Translations under genes and position numbers: made by a program
Source: Gemmatimonadota bacterium
GTDB lineage: Bacteria > Gemmatimonadota > Gemmatimonadetes > Gemmatimonadales > Gemmatimonadaceae
DNA: 56,603 bases
Direction: 5' to 3'
Assembly: GCA_014192065.1 (NCBI GenBank)
Contig: BJHH01000009.1
Span: 1-56,603, forward strand
The notes under the pieces: model-generated
Told to the model about the DNA's origin: nothing
What the model saw: only the letters and a program-made list of their open reading frames with translations
Databases searched by the model: none
In this document: one piece after another, positions 23,946 through 33,226 of the stretch
How positions within the stretch are numbered: the stretch's first letter is position 1
Layout of the letters: each line of letters starts with the position of its first letter

Positions 23946-26330
23946 TCAGCGAGCCGTGCGGGACGGAGCATCTGTCCGTTCCGCGCGGGCACGCACAGGT
24001 TGTTCGGCGGTGAACGTCTCGCCATTCGTGACGCTTATTTCGCCGGTGGTGCCGACGGGGATGTACGTGCCGCTGGTGGTACGCACCCGCCACTGCGCAT
24101 CGATCACGGCGACGGCCGCCATGTTGACGATGTCCTGCACATCGGCGCCCTGTTCCAGCACGTGCACTGGATTGGCCATGCCGACGAGGATGGGGCCGAT
24201 CGCGGTGGCCCCGCCCAGTTCTGTGAGCAACTTGTACGCGATGTTGCCGGCGCTCAGGTTCGGGAAGATCAACACGTTGGCCGACTCGGTGAGGCGGCTG
24301 AACGGGTAGCGCTTGGCGAGTTCTTCGTCGTTGCAGGCGAGATCAGCCTGCATTTCGCCATCCACTTGGAGCGTAGGCCGTCGCTCGCGCACGATGCGCA
24401 CCGCCTCGGCCATTTTTGCGGAATGCGGGTGCTTGACCGATCCGAAGTTCGAAAATGAGAGCATCGCGATCTTGGGAACCTGTCCAAAATTTGCGACCAA
24501 TCCGGCCGCCGAAATCGCGATCTGGGCGATCTGCTCGGCGGTCGGGTCGATGTTCACCGTCGTGTCGCCAAAGAACACGACGCGGCGTTCGAAGACGAGC
24601 ATGTAGAGGCCGGCGGCGAGCTTCGTGACGTGGTGCGCGCCAATGACTTCAAGGGCCGGGCGAATCGTTTCGGGGTAGTGCTTGCCGAGCCCGCCCACGA
24701 TGCCGTCAGCGTCGCCCACGGCCACCATCACGCAGCCGAAGTAGACCCCCTTGTACAGCCGCTGCTCCGCTTCTGAGAGCGACAGTCCTTTGCGCTGGCG
24801 GAGTTCAAAGAGGTACTGCGCGTACCGTTCGCGATCCGGAGACGTGCCGGGGTCCTCGATCCGGATCCCTCCGAGGGAAATACCGTGGGTATCGGCGGTG
24901 CGGCGGATGCGGTCGGCTCGGCCAAGCAGAATCGGGTGGGCGATTCCCTCGTCCACCATGATCTGCGCCGCGCGCAGCACTTTGAGGTCCTCGCCTTCGG
25001 CGAACACGATGCGCTTTGGGTCGTGCTGGGCGCGATTGATGATGCCGCGCATCAGCCCGCGCGCGCGCCCGAGCCGAAGCTCCAGCACGTCGCGGTACTG
25101 CTCGAGGTCGATCATCTCACGAGCGACACCGCTGGCGACTGCTGCCCACGCGACGGCTGGCGCGACCCAGAGTAGGACGCGTGGGTCGAAGGTGAACGGA
25201 ATGAGGTAGTCCCGCCCAAACTTTACCGACGACAGCCCGTACAGCTGCGAGACGCTGTCTGGCACGTCTTCCTTGGCCAGCGCGGCGAGCGCGCGCGTCG
25301 CGGCCATCTTCATTTCCTCGTTGATCTCCGTGGCACGCACGTCGAGCGCCCCGCGGAAGATGAACGGAAAGCAGAGTACGTTGTTGACCTGATTCGGAAA
25401 GTCGCTGCGACCGGTGGCAACGATGGCGTCGTCGCGCACGGCGTGCACTTCGGCAGGCAGGATTTCTGGAACGGGGTTGGCGAGCGCAAAGATGATTGGC
25501 TTCGGTCCCATGGCCCGGACCATCGCCTGCGACATCGCGCCCGCCGCGGAGAGGCCAACGAAAACATCGGCGCCCTGCAGCGCTTCTTCGAGCGTGCGGT
25601 TGGTGGTCGTAATCGCAAACCGAGCCTTGTACGGGTCCATATGCTCGGGCGTGCGTTCTGTGTGGATCACACCGACCCGGTCACACATGGTGATGTGTTC
25701 GCGCTTTACGCCCAGGGCCACATAGTGCTCGCCGGTCGAAATGGCCGCTGCACCAGCGCCGGAGAACACCACGCGGACTTCCTCGATCTTTTTGCCGACC
25801 ACCTCGAGCGCGTTGAGCAGTGCGGCGCCCGAGATGATCGCGGTGCCGTGCTGGTCGTCGTGGAAGACGGGAATCTTCATCGTCTTCCGCAGCGTCTCCT
25901 CGATGTAGAAGCAGTCGGGGGCGCGGATGTCCTCGAGGTTGATTCCGCCAACTGTCGGCTCCAGGAGCTGGCAGAAACGGATCATGTCATCGGGCGATTC
26001 CGATCCGACTTCGAGGTCGAACACATCGATGTCGGCAAAAGTCTTGAACAGGTTGCCTTTGCCTTCCATCACCGGCTTGCCAGCGGCCGCGCCGATGTTG
26101 CCGAGTCCCAGGACGGCCGTGCCGTTGGTGACGACGGCGACCAGGTTGCCCTTGGCCGTGTACTTGTAGACGTCTTCCGGGTTGGCGTGAATCTCGAGGC
26201 AGGGTTCGGCGACGCCAGGGGAGTAGGCGAGCGCAAGATCGCGCTGGTTGGTCAGCGGCTTCGTCGGAACAACGGCGATCTTTCCGGGGCGGCCGCGCGC
26301 GTGGTAGTCCAGCGCATCTTCACGTTTCAT
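23946..26330 (-). CDS. maeB: NADP-dependent malic enzyme with phosphotransacetylase-like domain (MaeB)
   Basis: 794 aa. Residues 1 to about 400 form the malic enzyme: [31 protein letters not shown], the metal/substrate site HDDQHGTA, and the nucleotide fold VFSGAGAAA. About 430-770 is a phosphotransacetylase-like domain, usually regulatory (acetyl-CoA binding) in this family. It decarboxylates malate to pyruvate with NADP reduction. With pckA downstream, it controls carbon flow from C4 acids to pyruvate and PEP. TAAGTT lies 9 nt before the ATG without a Shine-Dalgarno. Confidence 0.97.
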   Translation of the reverse strand: MKREDALDYHARGRPGKIAVVPTKPLTNQRDLALAYSPGVAEPCLEIHANPEDVYKYTAKGNLVAVVTNGTAVLGLGNIGAAAGKPVMEGKGNLFKTFADIDVFDLEVGSESPDDMIRFCQLLEPTVGGINLEDIRAPDCFYIEETLRKTMKIPVFHDDQHGTAIISGAALLNALEVVGKKIEEVRVVFSGAGAAAISTGEHYVALGVKREHITMCDRVGVIHTERTPEHMDPYKARFAITTTNRTLEEALQGADVFVGLSAAGAMSQAMVRAMGPKPIIFALANPVPEILPAEVHAVRDDAIVATGRSDFPNQVNNVLCFPFIFRGALDVRATEINEEMKMAATRALAALAKEDVPDSVSQLYGLSSVKFGRDYLIPFTFDPRVLLWVAPAVAWAAVASGVAREMIDLEQYRDVLELRLGRARGLMRGIINRAQHDPKRIVFAEGEDLKVLRAAQIMVDEGIAHPILLGRADRIRRTADTHGISLGGIRIEDPGTSPDRERYAQYLFELRQRKGLSLSEAEQRLYKGVYFGCVMVAVGDADGIVGGLGKHYPETIRPALEVIGAHHVTKLAAGLYMLVFERRVVFFGDTTVNIDPTAEQIAQIAISAAGLVANFGQVPKIAMLSFSNFGSVKHPHSAKMAEAVRIVRERRPTLQVDGEMQADLACNDEELAKRYPFSRLTESANVLIFPNLSAGNIAYKLLTELGGATAIGPILVGMANPVHVLEQGADVQDIVNMAAVAVIDAQWRVRTTSGTYIPVGTTGEISVTNGETFTAEQPVRARAERTDAPSRTAR

Positions 26331-26345
26331 AGAAAGTCAAACTTA
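26331..26345 (-). promoter_or_regulatory. -10 box of maeB-pckA, leaderless-type
   Basis: On the minus strand TAAGTT (26340-26345) is followed by nine bases and the ATG at 26330. No Shine-Dalgarno lies between. Confidence 0.5.
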
Positions 26346-26446
26346 GCTCCGCCCACGCCCCTGCGGGGTCGCGGATTCGGGAAATGTTCGGACGAAATAC
26401 GTCGCCGAATTCTGGACCGAAGCTCCGCTTGACGACCGCTGGGCCG

Positions 26447-27286
26447 TTAGCTCCGCTTGAGCACCGCCACGTACAGGTTGACGACCGCGAGCGCCAATCC
26501 GCACGCGCAGACGACCGCCGCGCCCGTCGGTAGGTCGAGCCGGTATGACCCCCAGAGCCCCACGAGGCTGGCCGACGTGGCGATACTGCCGCCGACGATC
26601 AAACGCCACTTCCAGGATCGCGCAAGCATCACGGCGCAGACGGCGGGCACGATCAGATAGGCAAAGGTCAGCAGCACGCCCGCGACCCGGACGAAGCTGA
26701 CGACAATCAGCGCGAAAGCGGCGTAGAAGAGAAAATCCCAGGTCCGTACTCGCATCCCACTCGCGACGGCGGCGTCGGGGTCCTTCGAGATGAGCGCAAA
26801 TCTCCGGTGGAACGCCGCGTAAAAGCCGCCCAATCCGAGAAAGAGGATCGCGCGCTGTCCAACGTCCTCGGCCGACACGTTGAGGATGTCGCCCGTGAGC
26901 AGATGCTCGAGTTCTTCTTTGCCACCCGAGACTCGGCTCAGCAGGAGGATGACGCCGGCCGCCGCGACGACGAACGTGATGCCGATGATCGCCTCCTGCG
27001 GGACGTTGTGCTGACGGCTGGACCGCGACCAGCTGAAGAGCGCGGCGCCGAGGAAGGTCACGCCGAGCGAAATCCAGAACGTCATGCGGTCATCGAAGTG
27101 GTAGCCCATGATGAGCGCCACGCAGGTGCCGAAGGTCGCGACCTGCGCCAGCGCGAGATCGACGAAGATCACTTCGCGCTGTACGACGTGCAGTCCGAGA
27201 TACACGAGGAGCGGAGGGAGGATGAGGCAGGCCGCGAGCGGCCACTTCATAACCTCCCAGACGACACCAAGATCGACGGGATTCAT
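26447..27286 (-). CDS. Metal ABC transporter permease (ZnuB/MntB-like)
   Basis: 279 aa with about eight membrane helices, matching the ABC-3 permease family: REVIFVDLALAQVATFG near residue 39, EAIIGITFVVAAAG, LTGDIL, and VSFVRVAGVLLTFAYLIVPAVCA. It forms the membrane channel for zinc or manganese uptake. The ATG overlaps the stop of the binding-protein gene by 4 nt (ATGA). The cognate ATPase gene is not next to it, which is unusual; the ATPase must be encoded elsewhere or shared. Confidence 0.93.
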   Translation of the reverse strand: MNPVDLGVVWEVMKWPLAACLILPPLLVYLGLHVVQREVIFVDLALAQVATFGTCVALIMGYHFDDRMTFWISLGVTFLGAALFSWSRSSRQHNVPQEAIIGITFVVAAAGVILLLSRVSGGKEELEHLLTGDILNVSAEDVGQRAILFLGLGGFYAAFHRRFALISKDPDAAVASGMRVRTWDFLFYAAFALIVVSFVRVAGVLLTFAYLIVPAVCAVMLARSWKWRLIVGGSIATSASLVGLWGSYRLDLPTGAAVVCACGLALAVVNLYVAVLKRS

Positions 27287-28251
27287 TTGCCCTCCGCGAG
27301 CGCCTTGGCCAGCGTGCCAATGATGGTGTCCATCAGCGTGAAGTAGGTGTCGGTGCCTTGGACGGCGCCGGGCTGCTGTGCCACATCGAGCACCGCGGCA
27401 CCGGCCTGCCGCGCGACGGTTTCCGCCGTTCGGCGGTTCTGGTACGGTTGGACCAGGATCACCTGCACGCGGTTCGCCTTAATCTCACCAATCACCTTCG
27501 CGAGGTGCGCGGGTGACGGGGCAATGCCGGGCTTCGGTTCGAGCTCAGCGATGATGGTCAGGCCGAACTGGTCCGCCAGATAGACGAAGTCCTTGTGGTA
27601 GGCGACGATCTTTGCGCCCCTGAATGGCGCGAGCGTCTTGTGCCACTCGGCGAGTTTCGAGTCGAGCGTGGCGTCGAACTTCTTGCGATTCGCGGCGAAC
27701 AGCGCGGCGGACGCTGGGTCCACCTGAGCCAGATGTTTTGCAATTTCGGCGACGACGACCTTCACGCGAACGGGATCGAGCAGGAAGTGCGGATTGCCGA
27801 GGGAATGCACGTCGCCTTTGGCCCGATCGAACGTGGTGGGCACCTCGAGCATCGCGACGCCATGCGACGCCACGATCCGCCCTGGCGCGCCCGACGCGAT
27901 CTTGTCGTTGCGAGCGCTTTCGACGAGTGGCGGCAACCAGCCCATTTCGAGTTCGGCGCCGCCATCGATGAGCACGTCGGCGCGGTTGAGCGTCACGATA
28001 TGGCTCGGCTTGGCATCAACGAAGTGCGGGTCTTCGGTCGGCTTCGCGAGGGCTTTCACCTCGACGGCAGTGCCTCCGATTTCGCGGGCCAGCGCAGCGA
28101 GGTCGGGTGTGGTGGCCACCACCTGGATCTTGCCGGCTCGGGCCTGCGGGGCCAACGGGGCAGCTGGGGCCAACGGGGCTCGCGGCGTGCCGCCGACCGG
28201 CGTGAGGAGCGCGGCGGCGAGCGCCAACTGGAGCAGTGGAATGGTCTGCAT
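27283..28251 (-). CDS. Metal ABC transporter substrate-binding protein (ZnuA-like)
   Basis: 322 aa from ATG 28251, with GAGG close upstream. A signal peptide and a Pro/Ala-rich linker cover about 1-38, then the cluster A-I fold: VVATTPDLAALAREIGG, DPHFVDAKPSH, NPHFLLDP and VAYHKDFVYLADQFGL supply the usual metal-ligand histidines. The His-rich loop found in many zinc-specific ZnuA proteins is missing, so zinc versus manganese is open. It binds metal in the periplasm and hands it to the permease encoded directly downstream. The gene follows the porin by 13 bp. Confidence 0.92.
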   Translation of the reverse strand: MQTIPLLQLALAAALLTPVGGTPRAPLAPAAPLAPQARAGKIQVVATTPDLAALAREIGGTAVEVKALAKPTEDPHFVDAKPSHIVTLNRADVLIDGGAELEMGWLPPLVESARNDKIASGAPGRIVASHGVAMLEVPTTFDRAKGDVHSLGNPHFLLDPVRVKVVVAEIAKHLAQVDPASAALFAANRKKFDATLDSKLAEWHKTLAPFRGAKIVAYHKDFVYLADQFGLTIIAELEPKPGIAPSPAHLAKVIGEIKANRVQVILVQPYQNRRTAETVARQAGAAVLDVAQQPGAVQGTDTYFTLMDTIIGTLAKALAEGK

Positions 28252-28264
28252 GGGGGCCTCGATC

Positions 28265-29632
28265 CTAGAATTTGTGAGCCGCGTGCGCGCCGAGCAGAAA
28301 CTCAAACTGCATCCATACCGAATGATCGATGCCGATGCCGGCGCGGTTGTCGTAGTTGTACTGGATTCGCAGTTTTGAGAACTCGGTCGGATACCAGGTC
28401 AGGCTTGGCGACCAGCGCGAACGGTTGGCGCGTTCGGCTGAGACGTAGGTGGCCTCGTTGGCCTCTGCGTACTCACCGCGAAGTCCCGCCACGATGCGAG
28501 GCCTGATTCCCCAGAGGAGTTGTGCGTAGGCGCCGTCGTCCTTGAGCGTCGCGCCCAGGAGCGTCGGCGTGGCATCGTCGAGCGGCACGCGGGCGTCCGT
28601 GTCGTACGCGCGCGCGATGTACTCGCTCTGAATCGAGACGAACGGAAAGCCCTGATTGGCCCGCGCGGACTTCCATTTCCAGTACAGGTCCGCGCCGAGA
28701 ATCCGCGTATCACTCGTTGCGCCGCCGGTGTTCGGGCCGAACGCACCCGATGCGCCGATCAGCAATGTCTGCGTGTCGGTGAGATCTACTGAGGTGGTCA
28801 GACGCGGGACGTAGAGCATCTCGCCGACGCCGATCACCGGTCGGTCAAACGGTGTCGCTCCGTGAATCTCGGCTGACTCGTCGGAGCGGAAGCTCGCCGT
28901 CGCGCCCGCGCTGTTCATCACCGCCAGCATCGCCTCGGCATAAAATGGTGTCGGGAGCAGCCACGAGACCCGCGCGCCCGTGCTCCGCAGACCGTCGGGG
29001 CCGAACATCCGCGTCAGCACGAGCGGCTGGTCGGCGAATGCCCAGGCGTGCGGGTGCTGCGGATTCTGTCGTCCAAACTCAGCGAAGAACTGCCCGGCCT
29101 TGATCTGCAGATTCAGCGGCAGCGAGGTCGTCACGGCATACAAGTCCTCGAGCTCAACGCCGGTCTCGCCATTGGGATCGAGCTTGTACACGATGTTGGC
29201 GACGGCCTTGAAGTACGGGTCCACCGCGCCGTCGAGCGAGAGTTCGGCGTTCCGGAGCGAGAATCCGCGGACTTTTGGATCGTGGTCGCCACGCTGTAGC
29301 GACTCGACGTCGCGCGTGCTCGACCAGCCAAAGGCGGTCTGCCCAACGAAGCTGGTGTTCATATACGCGCCGGCTGCGCGTGGTGTCATCGGCGCGGCGG
29401 TGGCTGGAGTGTTGGCGGCCGGAGTGTTGGCGGCCGGAGTGTTGGCGGCGCGCGTCAGGCTGTCGAGGCGGTTCTGAAGGCCTCGCATGGCGGTCGCGAG
29501 TGAGTCGAGGGCGCGCTGCTGGCGGCGCGCGGTGCTATCTGGCAGTTGTTGTGCGGCGACTGGCGCGGCGAGTGGCACTGCGCCAATTACGACGGCCGCG
29601 ACCAAGGTCGCGACCAGACGATGCATATTCAT
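28265..29632 (-). CDS. Outer-membrane porin-like beta-barrel protein of the metal-uptake operon
   Basis: 455 aa from ATG 29632 (GGAG 10 nt upstream; ATG 29626 possible). A signal peptide ends near AAQQL. A short coiled-coil-like segment (QQRALDSLATAMRGLQNRLDSL) is followed by an Asn-Thr-Pro-Ala-Ala repeat encoded by three 15-bp units (29406-29450). The rest alternates in strands typical of a beta-barrel and ends in the C-terminal Phe recognised by the BAM machinery. There is no TonB box or plug domain that I can see. Its place before a metal-binding protein and permease suggests a zinc or manganese porin. Confidence 0.78.
   Translation of the reverse strand: MNMHRLVATLVAAVVIGAVPLAAPVAAQQLPDSTARRQQRALDSLATAMRGLQNRLDSLTRAANTPAANTPAANTPATAAPMTPRAAGAYMNTSFVGQTAFGWSSTRDVESLQRGDHDPKVRGFSLRNAELSLDGAVDPYFKAVANIVYKLDPNGETGVELEDLYAVTTSLPLNLQIKAGQFFAEFGRQNPQHPHAWAFADQPLVLTRMFGPDGLRSTGARVSWLLPTPFYAEAMLAVMNSAGATASFRSDESAEIHGATPFDRPVIGVGEMLYVPRLTTSVDLTDTQTLLIGASGAFGPNTGGATSDTRILGADLYWKWKSARANQGFPFVSIQSEYIARAYDTDARVPLDDATPTLLGATLKDDGAYAQLLWGIRPRIVAGLRGEYAEANEATYVSAERANRSRWSPSLTWYPTEFSKLRIQYNYDNRAGIGIDHSVWMQFEFLLGAHAAHKF
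29406..29450. repeat. 15-bp tandem repeat, three copies, in porin gene
   Basis: GGAGTGTTGGCGGCC occurs at 29406, 29421 and 29436 (last base changed). It encodes repeating Ala-Ala-Asn-Thr-Pro in the linker of the porin. Confidence 0.9.
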
Positions 29633-29687
29633 GTTGTACGGGCTCCGTGGCATAACATCCCACGCGGCGATGTGCCGCGCAGGTACG

Positions 29688-30044
29688 TCAGGCTGGGAGC
29701 GAGGGCGGCGCGCGGGACCGGGTCGAGGACGGACGTGCCGCGACCGGAGTCGGAACCGCCGCGGTCACTGAGGCCATCGCACGCAACGCGGCGACGGCGG
29801 TCTCTTGCTGAGCCGACGGCATCGATGTCTGCGAACGCACCGAGCAGAGCGCGCAGGTCGCCTCGTCGTGTTGACCGACGTGCTGTGCGTCCTGCTGTTC
29901 CGCGTGCGCGCCAAGTCGCACCTGCGCGCGCGGCTCCCAGATCGCCGACGCGGCGACGAAGAGTTGCATGGCCACGACGACCACTGCCGCGGCGCGATGG
30001 CGCGCGAGGCGAAGGCGGCGGGGGGTCAACGGCAGGTTCGGCAT
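29688..30044 (-). CDS. Small exported His/Cys-containing protein
   Basis: 118 aa. Residues 1-20 are Arg-rich, followed by a hydrophobic stretch (AAAVVVVAMQLFVAASAIW), so it is either exported or anchored. The mature part holds GAHAEQQDAQHVGQHDEATCALC, a cluster of four His and two Cys spaced C-x2-C, suited to binding a metal. The C-terminal third is Ala/Pro/Ser-rich. It resembles small DUF2946-type copper/zinc-associated proteins in layout, but I do not claim the family. It is the first gene of the metal-uptake set, with TATTCT 10 nt before its ATG. Confidence 0.6.
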   Translation of the reverse strand: MPNLPLTPRRLRLARHRAAAVVVVAMQLFVAASAIWEPRAQVRLGAHAEQQDAQHVGQHDEATCALCSVRSQTSMPSAQQETAVAALRAMASVTAAVPTPVAARPSSTRSRAPPSLPA

Positions 30045-30060
30045 GGCACAGAGGAGAATA
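30045..30060 (-). promoter_or_regulatory. -10 box of the metal-uptake operon
   Basis: On the minus strand TATTCT (30055-30060) is ten bases before the ATG at 30044. I see no clear Zur-type palindrome in the 36 bp separating this ATG from nfo. Confidence 0.4.
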
Positions 30061-30080
30061 CGCTGGCGGTTGTGAATCCG

Positions 30081-31127
30081 TTAGTTGGTGAAGCCACGGA
30101 GCAGGGAGAGCATGCGCCGATCGTTGGTAGCCATGTCGTCACCCTTTGGCGTCTCGAGCACCTTGGGCACGTGAGCCAGTCGTGGGTCATTCATGATCCG
30201 GGCGAACGGTGTTGTGCCGATCGTTCCTACCCCGATCAGTTCGTGCCGGTCCTTCTTCGAGCCGAATGGCACCTTGGAGTCGTTGAGGTGCATCAGGCCG
30301 AGGCGGTCCAGTCCGATCAGATCGTCGAATGCCGTCCAGACGCCATCGTAGGCGTCAATCAGGTCGTATCCGGCCGAAAAGATGTGGGCGGTATCGAGGC
30401 ACACACCGAGGCGCGGCTGCAACGCTGCCGGAATGAGTCGGAGCAAGGCGGCCATCTCCTCAAACGTCGAGCCAATGACCGTCCCTTGGCCGGCGGTGAG
30501 TTCCATCAACAGCCGGGTGCGTCCAGGGCGCCGTTCAAGCCCCTGCGTGATCGCGTCCGCGTTGCGGGCAATGCCGCTCGCGCGGTCATCGATGAAGTTG
30601 CCGGGGTGGGAACAGAGCGCGTCGAGGCCAAGCGTATGGCAGCGCGTGAGTTCGCACTCGAAACTCTCGATCGACCGCCCGCGAATCGCCGGGTCAGGTG
30701 AGGCGAGGTTGATCAGGTAACTGTCGTGCGAGTTCGTGAACTGCACGCCGCTCGTCGCGAGCGCCGCGCGAAAAGCGCCTGCCGCGACCTCGTCGATGAT
30801 CGGTTCCTTCCACTGGTTGGGCGTCTTGGTGAAGATCTGCATCGCCGTGGCGCCGATAAGATCGGCGCGGGCTGGAGCCTGCGCCACGCCGCCGGCCGTC
30901 GATACATGAGCGCCGAGCGGTGGGCCGTGATATGGCGGCATCGGGCCCAGCGGCGGGACGTCGTACGGTTTGACCTTCGCGGATGCACTGGGCTTGCCGG
31001 CCCTCATGCCACCCCGTGGCTGTTCAACCCGTGGCTGTTCAACCCGTGGCTTGTTGTTTTGCCGTAGCTTTGCGCGGGTGGACGCGGGAGCGACCTTGGA
31101 TGGCTTCTTCTCCACCTTATACCCCAC
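30081..31127 (-). CDS. nfo: Deoxyribonuclease IV (AP endonuclease)
   Basis: 348 aa from GTG 31127 (start uncertain; an internal ATG gives a shorter N-terminus). The enzyme cuts DNA 5' to abasic sites. The TIM-barrel core begins near residue 70 with GAHVSTAGG and includes QIFTKTPNQW, SHDSYLINLASPD, CSHPGNF, LMELTAGQGT, CLDTAHIFSAGYD, HLNDSK and RHELIGVGTIG, which hold the three-zinc ligands. The first 70 residues are a Lys/Arg/Pro-rich extension absent from standard Nfo and encoded partly by a 15-bp tandem repeat at 31014-31052. It follows envC by 12 bp. Confidence 0.93.
   Translation of the reverse strand: MGYKVEKKPSKVAPASTRAKLRQNNKPRVEQPRVEQPRGGMRAGKPSASAKVKPYDVPPLGPMPPYHGPPLGAHVSTAGGVAQAPARADLIGATAMQIFTKTPNQWKEPIIDEVAAGAFRAALATSGVQFTNSHDSYLINLASPDPAIRGRSIESFECELTRCHTLGLDALCSHPGNFIDDRASGIARNADAITQGLERRPGRTRLLMELTAGQGTVIGSTFEEMAALLRLIPAALQPRLGVCLDTAHIFSAGYDLIDAYDGVWTAFDDLIGLDRLGLMHLNDSKVPFGSKKDRHELIGVGTIGTTPFARIMNDPRLAHVPKVLETPKGDDMATNDRRMLSLLRGFTN
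31014..31052. repeat. 15-bp tandem repeat in nfo
   Basis: CCGTGGCTGTTCAAC occurs at 31014 and 31029, with a partial third copy from 31044. It encodes repeated Val-Glu-Gln-Pro-Arg in the N-terminal extension of Nfo. Confidence 0.88.
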
Positions 31128-31139
31128 ACCGCGTGATGA

Positions 31140-32381
31140 TCATCGGTTGGCGCGCAGCCACCCGAGTGGATCCACGGCGCGTCCGTTCGGGCGGATTTCA
31201 AAATGCAGGTGCGGCTCGAGGTCGGGATCAGCACTGCCGACCGTTCCGATGACCTGCCCCTTGGTCACCTTGGCGTGCTTCGCGACGCGGGCCTGGCCGA
31301 GCGACCCATAGATCGAATAGTCACCTGACCCATGGTTCACGATGACCGTGAGGCCGTAGGTGCCGAATCGCTCCGCGTACTCGATCGTTCCGCTGCTCAC
31401 TGTCTTGACTGGGGCGCCGGCGCCGGCGCCGATACCGATGCCGTTCCAGCGCACGGTCGTGTTGTTGGCGTTCACGAGGCGGCCAAACCGGTAGAGCACC
31501 GTCCCGTCGACCGGCCAGTCGAGTTGTCCGAGATCGCTTGTCCGGAGCGTGCTCGCGGCGGCAGGCCCCGCGCCCGGCTTGGCTTCGGCCCGTCGTCGCG
31601 CCTCTTCCAGCGAGGCGAGCACGGCGGTCAGCCGCGCTTCGTCGCGTGCCACTTGGGCCAGCCTGGCGTCCACCGCTGTTCGCTGCACCTCGACCTGCGC
31701 GATGCGGCGCCCACGCTGCTGCTCGAGTCCTCGCAGACGACGCTCTTCGACGGCCTTCTCCTGGCGTGACTCTTCGGCGCCATCCCGCAGCTTGACCAGC
31801 GCGACCCGCTGCGCCGCGATCTCGTCACTGAGCGTCGCGACACGGGTCACGAGTGTGCGATCACGCAATGCCGCGAGGTGCAGATACTTGTAGCGCGCGA
31901 GCAACTCACCGAATGAGTTGGCGGAGATCAGCGCTTCGAGTGCGTGCGTTCCACCGCGCTTGTAGATCTCGCGCACGCGGTACCGCAGGATCGCACGCTT
32001 GACGACGAGTGCGTCCTGCGCCAACACGAGGTTCGCGGTCGCATCGGATTCCTCGTCAGCGATCGACACGATTTGCCGGTCGAGCGTGCGCACGACTCGG
32101 GCGGTGGCGTCGGCCTGCCGGTCGAGGTTGGCGCGCTCTTCCGACAGGCTGTGCACGGTGGACTTGAGTTCGCGCGCCTTCCGTTCGAGGTCGAGTCGCT
32201 CGCGCCGAATCCGGTCGAGTTCCTCGCGCTGTTGCTTCGCGCGATCCTGACTGGCCGGTGGTTGCTGTGCGGTGGCTGCGGTGGCTGCGGTGGCTGCGGC
32301 CAGCATCAGCGCGGCCAGCATCAGCGCGGCGCACACGAGTCGGGTGGCGCTGCAGAGCCTCGCGGCCGATGCGCAGCTCAC
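31140..32381 (-). CDS. envC: EnvC-like murein hydrolase activator (degenerate M23 domain)
   Basis: 413 aa from GTG 32381, overlapping the ftsX stop by 4 nt (GTGA). A signal peptide (about 1-39) contains tandem duplications. Residues about 40-270 form long coiled coils with high Glu/Arg/Leu content. The C-terminal LytM domain has WNGIGIGA where active enzymes have the zinc ligands H-x3-D, as in E. coli EnvC (WKGMVIGA), but it keeps HLHFEIR. It is expected to be recruited by FtsEX in the periplasm and to activate amidases for septum splitting rather than cut peptidoglycan itself. Confidence 0.9.
   Translation of the reverse strand: MSCASAARLCSATRLVCAALMLAALMLAAATAATAATAQQPPASQDRAKQQREELDRIRRERLDLERKARELKSTVHSLSEERANLDRQADATARVVRTLDRQIVSIADEESDATANLVLAQDALVVKRAILRYRVREIYKRGGTHALEALISANSFGELLARYKYLHLAALRDRTLVTRVATLSDEIAAQRVALVKLRDGAEESRQEKAVEERRLRGLEQQRGRRIAQVEVQRTAVDARLAQVARDEARLTAVLASLEEARRRAEAKPGAGPAAASTLRTSDLGQLDWPVDGTVLYRFGRLVNANNTTVRWNGIGIGAGAGAPVKTVSSGTIEYAERFGTYGLTVIVNHGSGDYSIYGSLGQARVAKHAKVTKGQVIGTVGSADPDLEPHLHFEIRPNGRAVDPLGWLRANR
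32271..32327. repeat. Short tandem repeats in the envC signal peptide
   Basis: Three copies of GGTGGCTGC (32271, 32280, 32289) are followed by two of GGCCAGCATCAGCGC (32298, 32313). They encode an Ala-Thr-Ala run and a duplicated Ala-Leu-Met-Leu-Ala in the hydrophobic core. Confidence 0.88.
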
Positions 32382-33226
32382 AGGTCCCTGAGGTGCCGGC
32401 CCACGCTGAAGGCGCTGCCGCCGAGTCCAATCAATGCACCGGCAAAGATGCCGGCGATCGACAGCCGGATGTCGAAGAACGCGGCTTCGAATGCTACCCG
32501 TCCGACGATCTCGTTGGCCAGCCAGGTCAGGAGCAACGCTAGGAGTCCGCCCATCGCGCCCTTCAGCGCGCCTTCAATGAGAAACGGTCGCCGCACGAAG
32601 CCATCCGTGGCCCCGACGAGCCGCATGATGGCGATTTCTCGGACACGAGCCAGCACCGCCATCCGGATGGTCGATCCGATAATGATCACGGCCACGATGG
32701 CAAAGGTCAGGCCGAGCGCTAGGCCCGCGAGCGTTGAAGCGTTCCGGATCTGGTGGAGCTTCTCCACCCATTCCTCGCCGAACCGGACGTCCTCGACGAA
32801 ATCGTAGGTGCGAATCCGCGCCGCCACCGCCCGTACGTGCGTGGGGTCGCGGAAGCCTGGCTTGAGCTGGATGTCGATCGACGCGGGCAGGAGCGCCGCG
32901 TCGAAGATGTCATTGAACTCGCCCAGTTCCTTGCGTGCGCGGTCGAGCGCCTGCCGCGAAGTAATGAGCGTGGCCGATGCGACCTCCGGAAACGCCTGGA
33001 TGTCGCCCAACGCGGCGGCTGACGCCTCGGGGGCTGTGCCGTCGCCGAGAAAAGCCCGCACTTCGACCCGTTCCTCAATCTGTGTGAGGGCCTGACGGAT
33101 GTTCAGCGCGACCAGCCCAAACAGGCCGAACGCAAACAGCGAGAAGGCGATCGTGGTGATCGACAGCGCGCTGAGCATCGGCGCCCGTTTGAACGCGTTG
33201 ATGGCCTCGCGCCAGGCAAGCGTCAT
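32378..33226 (-). CDS. ftsX: Cell division protein FtsX
   Basis: 282 aa, four membrane helices. An N-terminal segment (REAINAFKRAPMLSALSITTIAFSL) starts the first helix, a periplasmic domain of about 110 residues follows, and the helices near 170-190, 215-235 and 260-280 make the FtsX/MacB-type core, with the conserved REIAIMRLVGAT. It partners FtsE in the inner membrane and passes ATP-driven change to the EnvC-like protein encoded next. Its ATG overlaps the ftsE stop by 4 nt (ATGA). Confidence 0.95.
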   Translation of the reverse strand: MTLAWREAINAFKRAPMLSALSITTIAFSLFAFGLFGLVALNIRQALTQIEERVEVRAFLGDGTAPEASAAALGDIQAFPEVASATLITSRQALDRARKELGEFNDIFDAALLPASIDIQLKPGFRDPTHVRAVAARIRTYDFVEDVRFGEEWVEKLHQIRNASTLAGLALGLTFAIVAVIIIGSTIRMAVLARVREIAIMRLVGATDGFVRRPFLIEGALKGAMGGLLALLLTWLANEIVGRVAFEAAFFDIRLSIAGIFAGALIGLGGSAFSVGRHLRDL

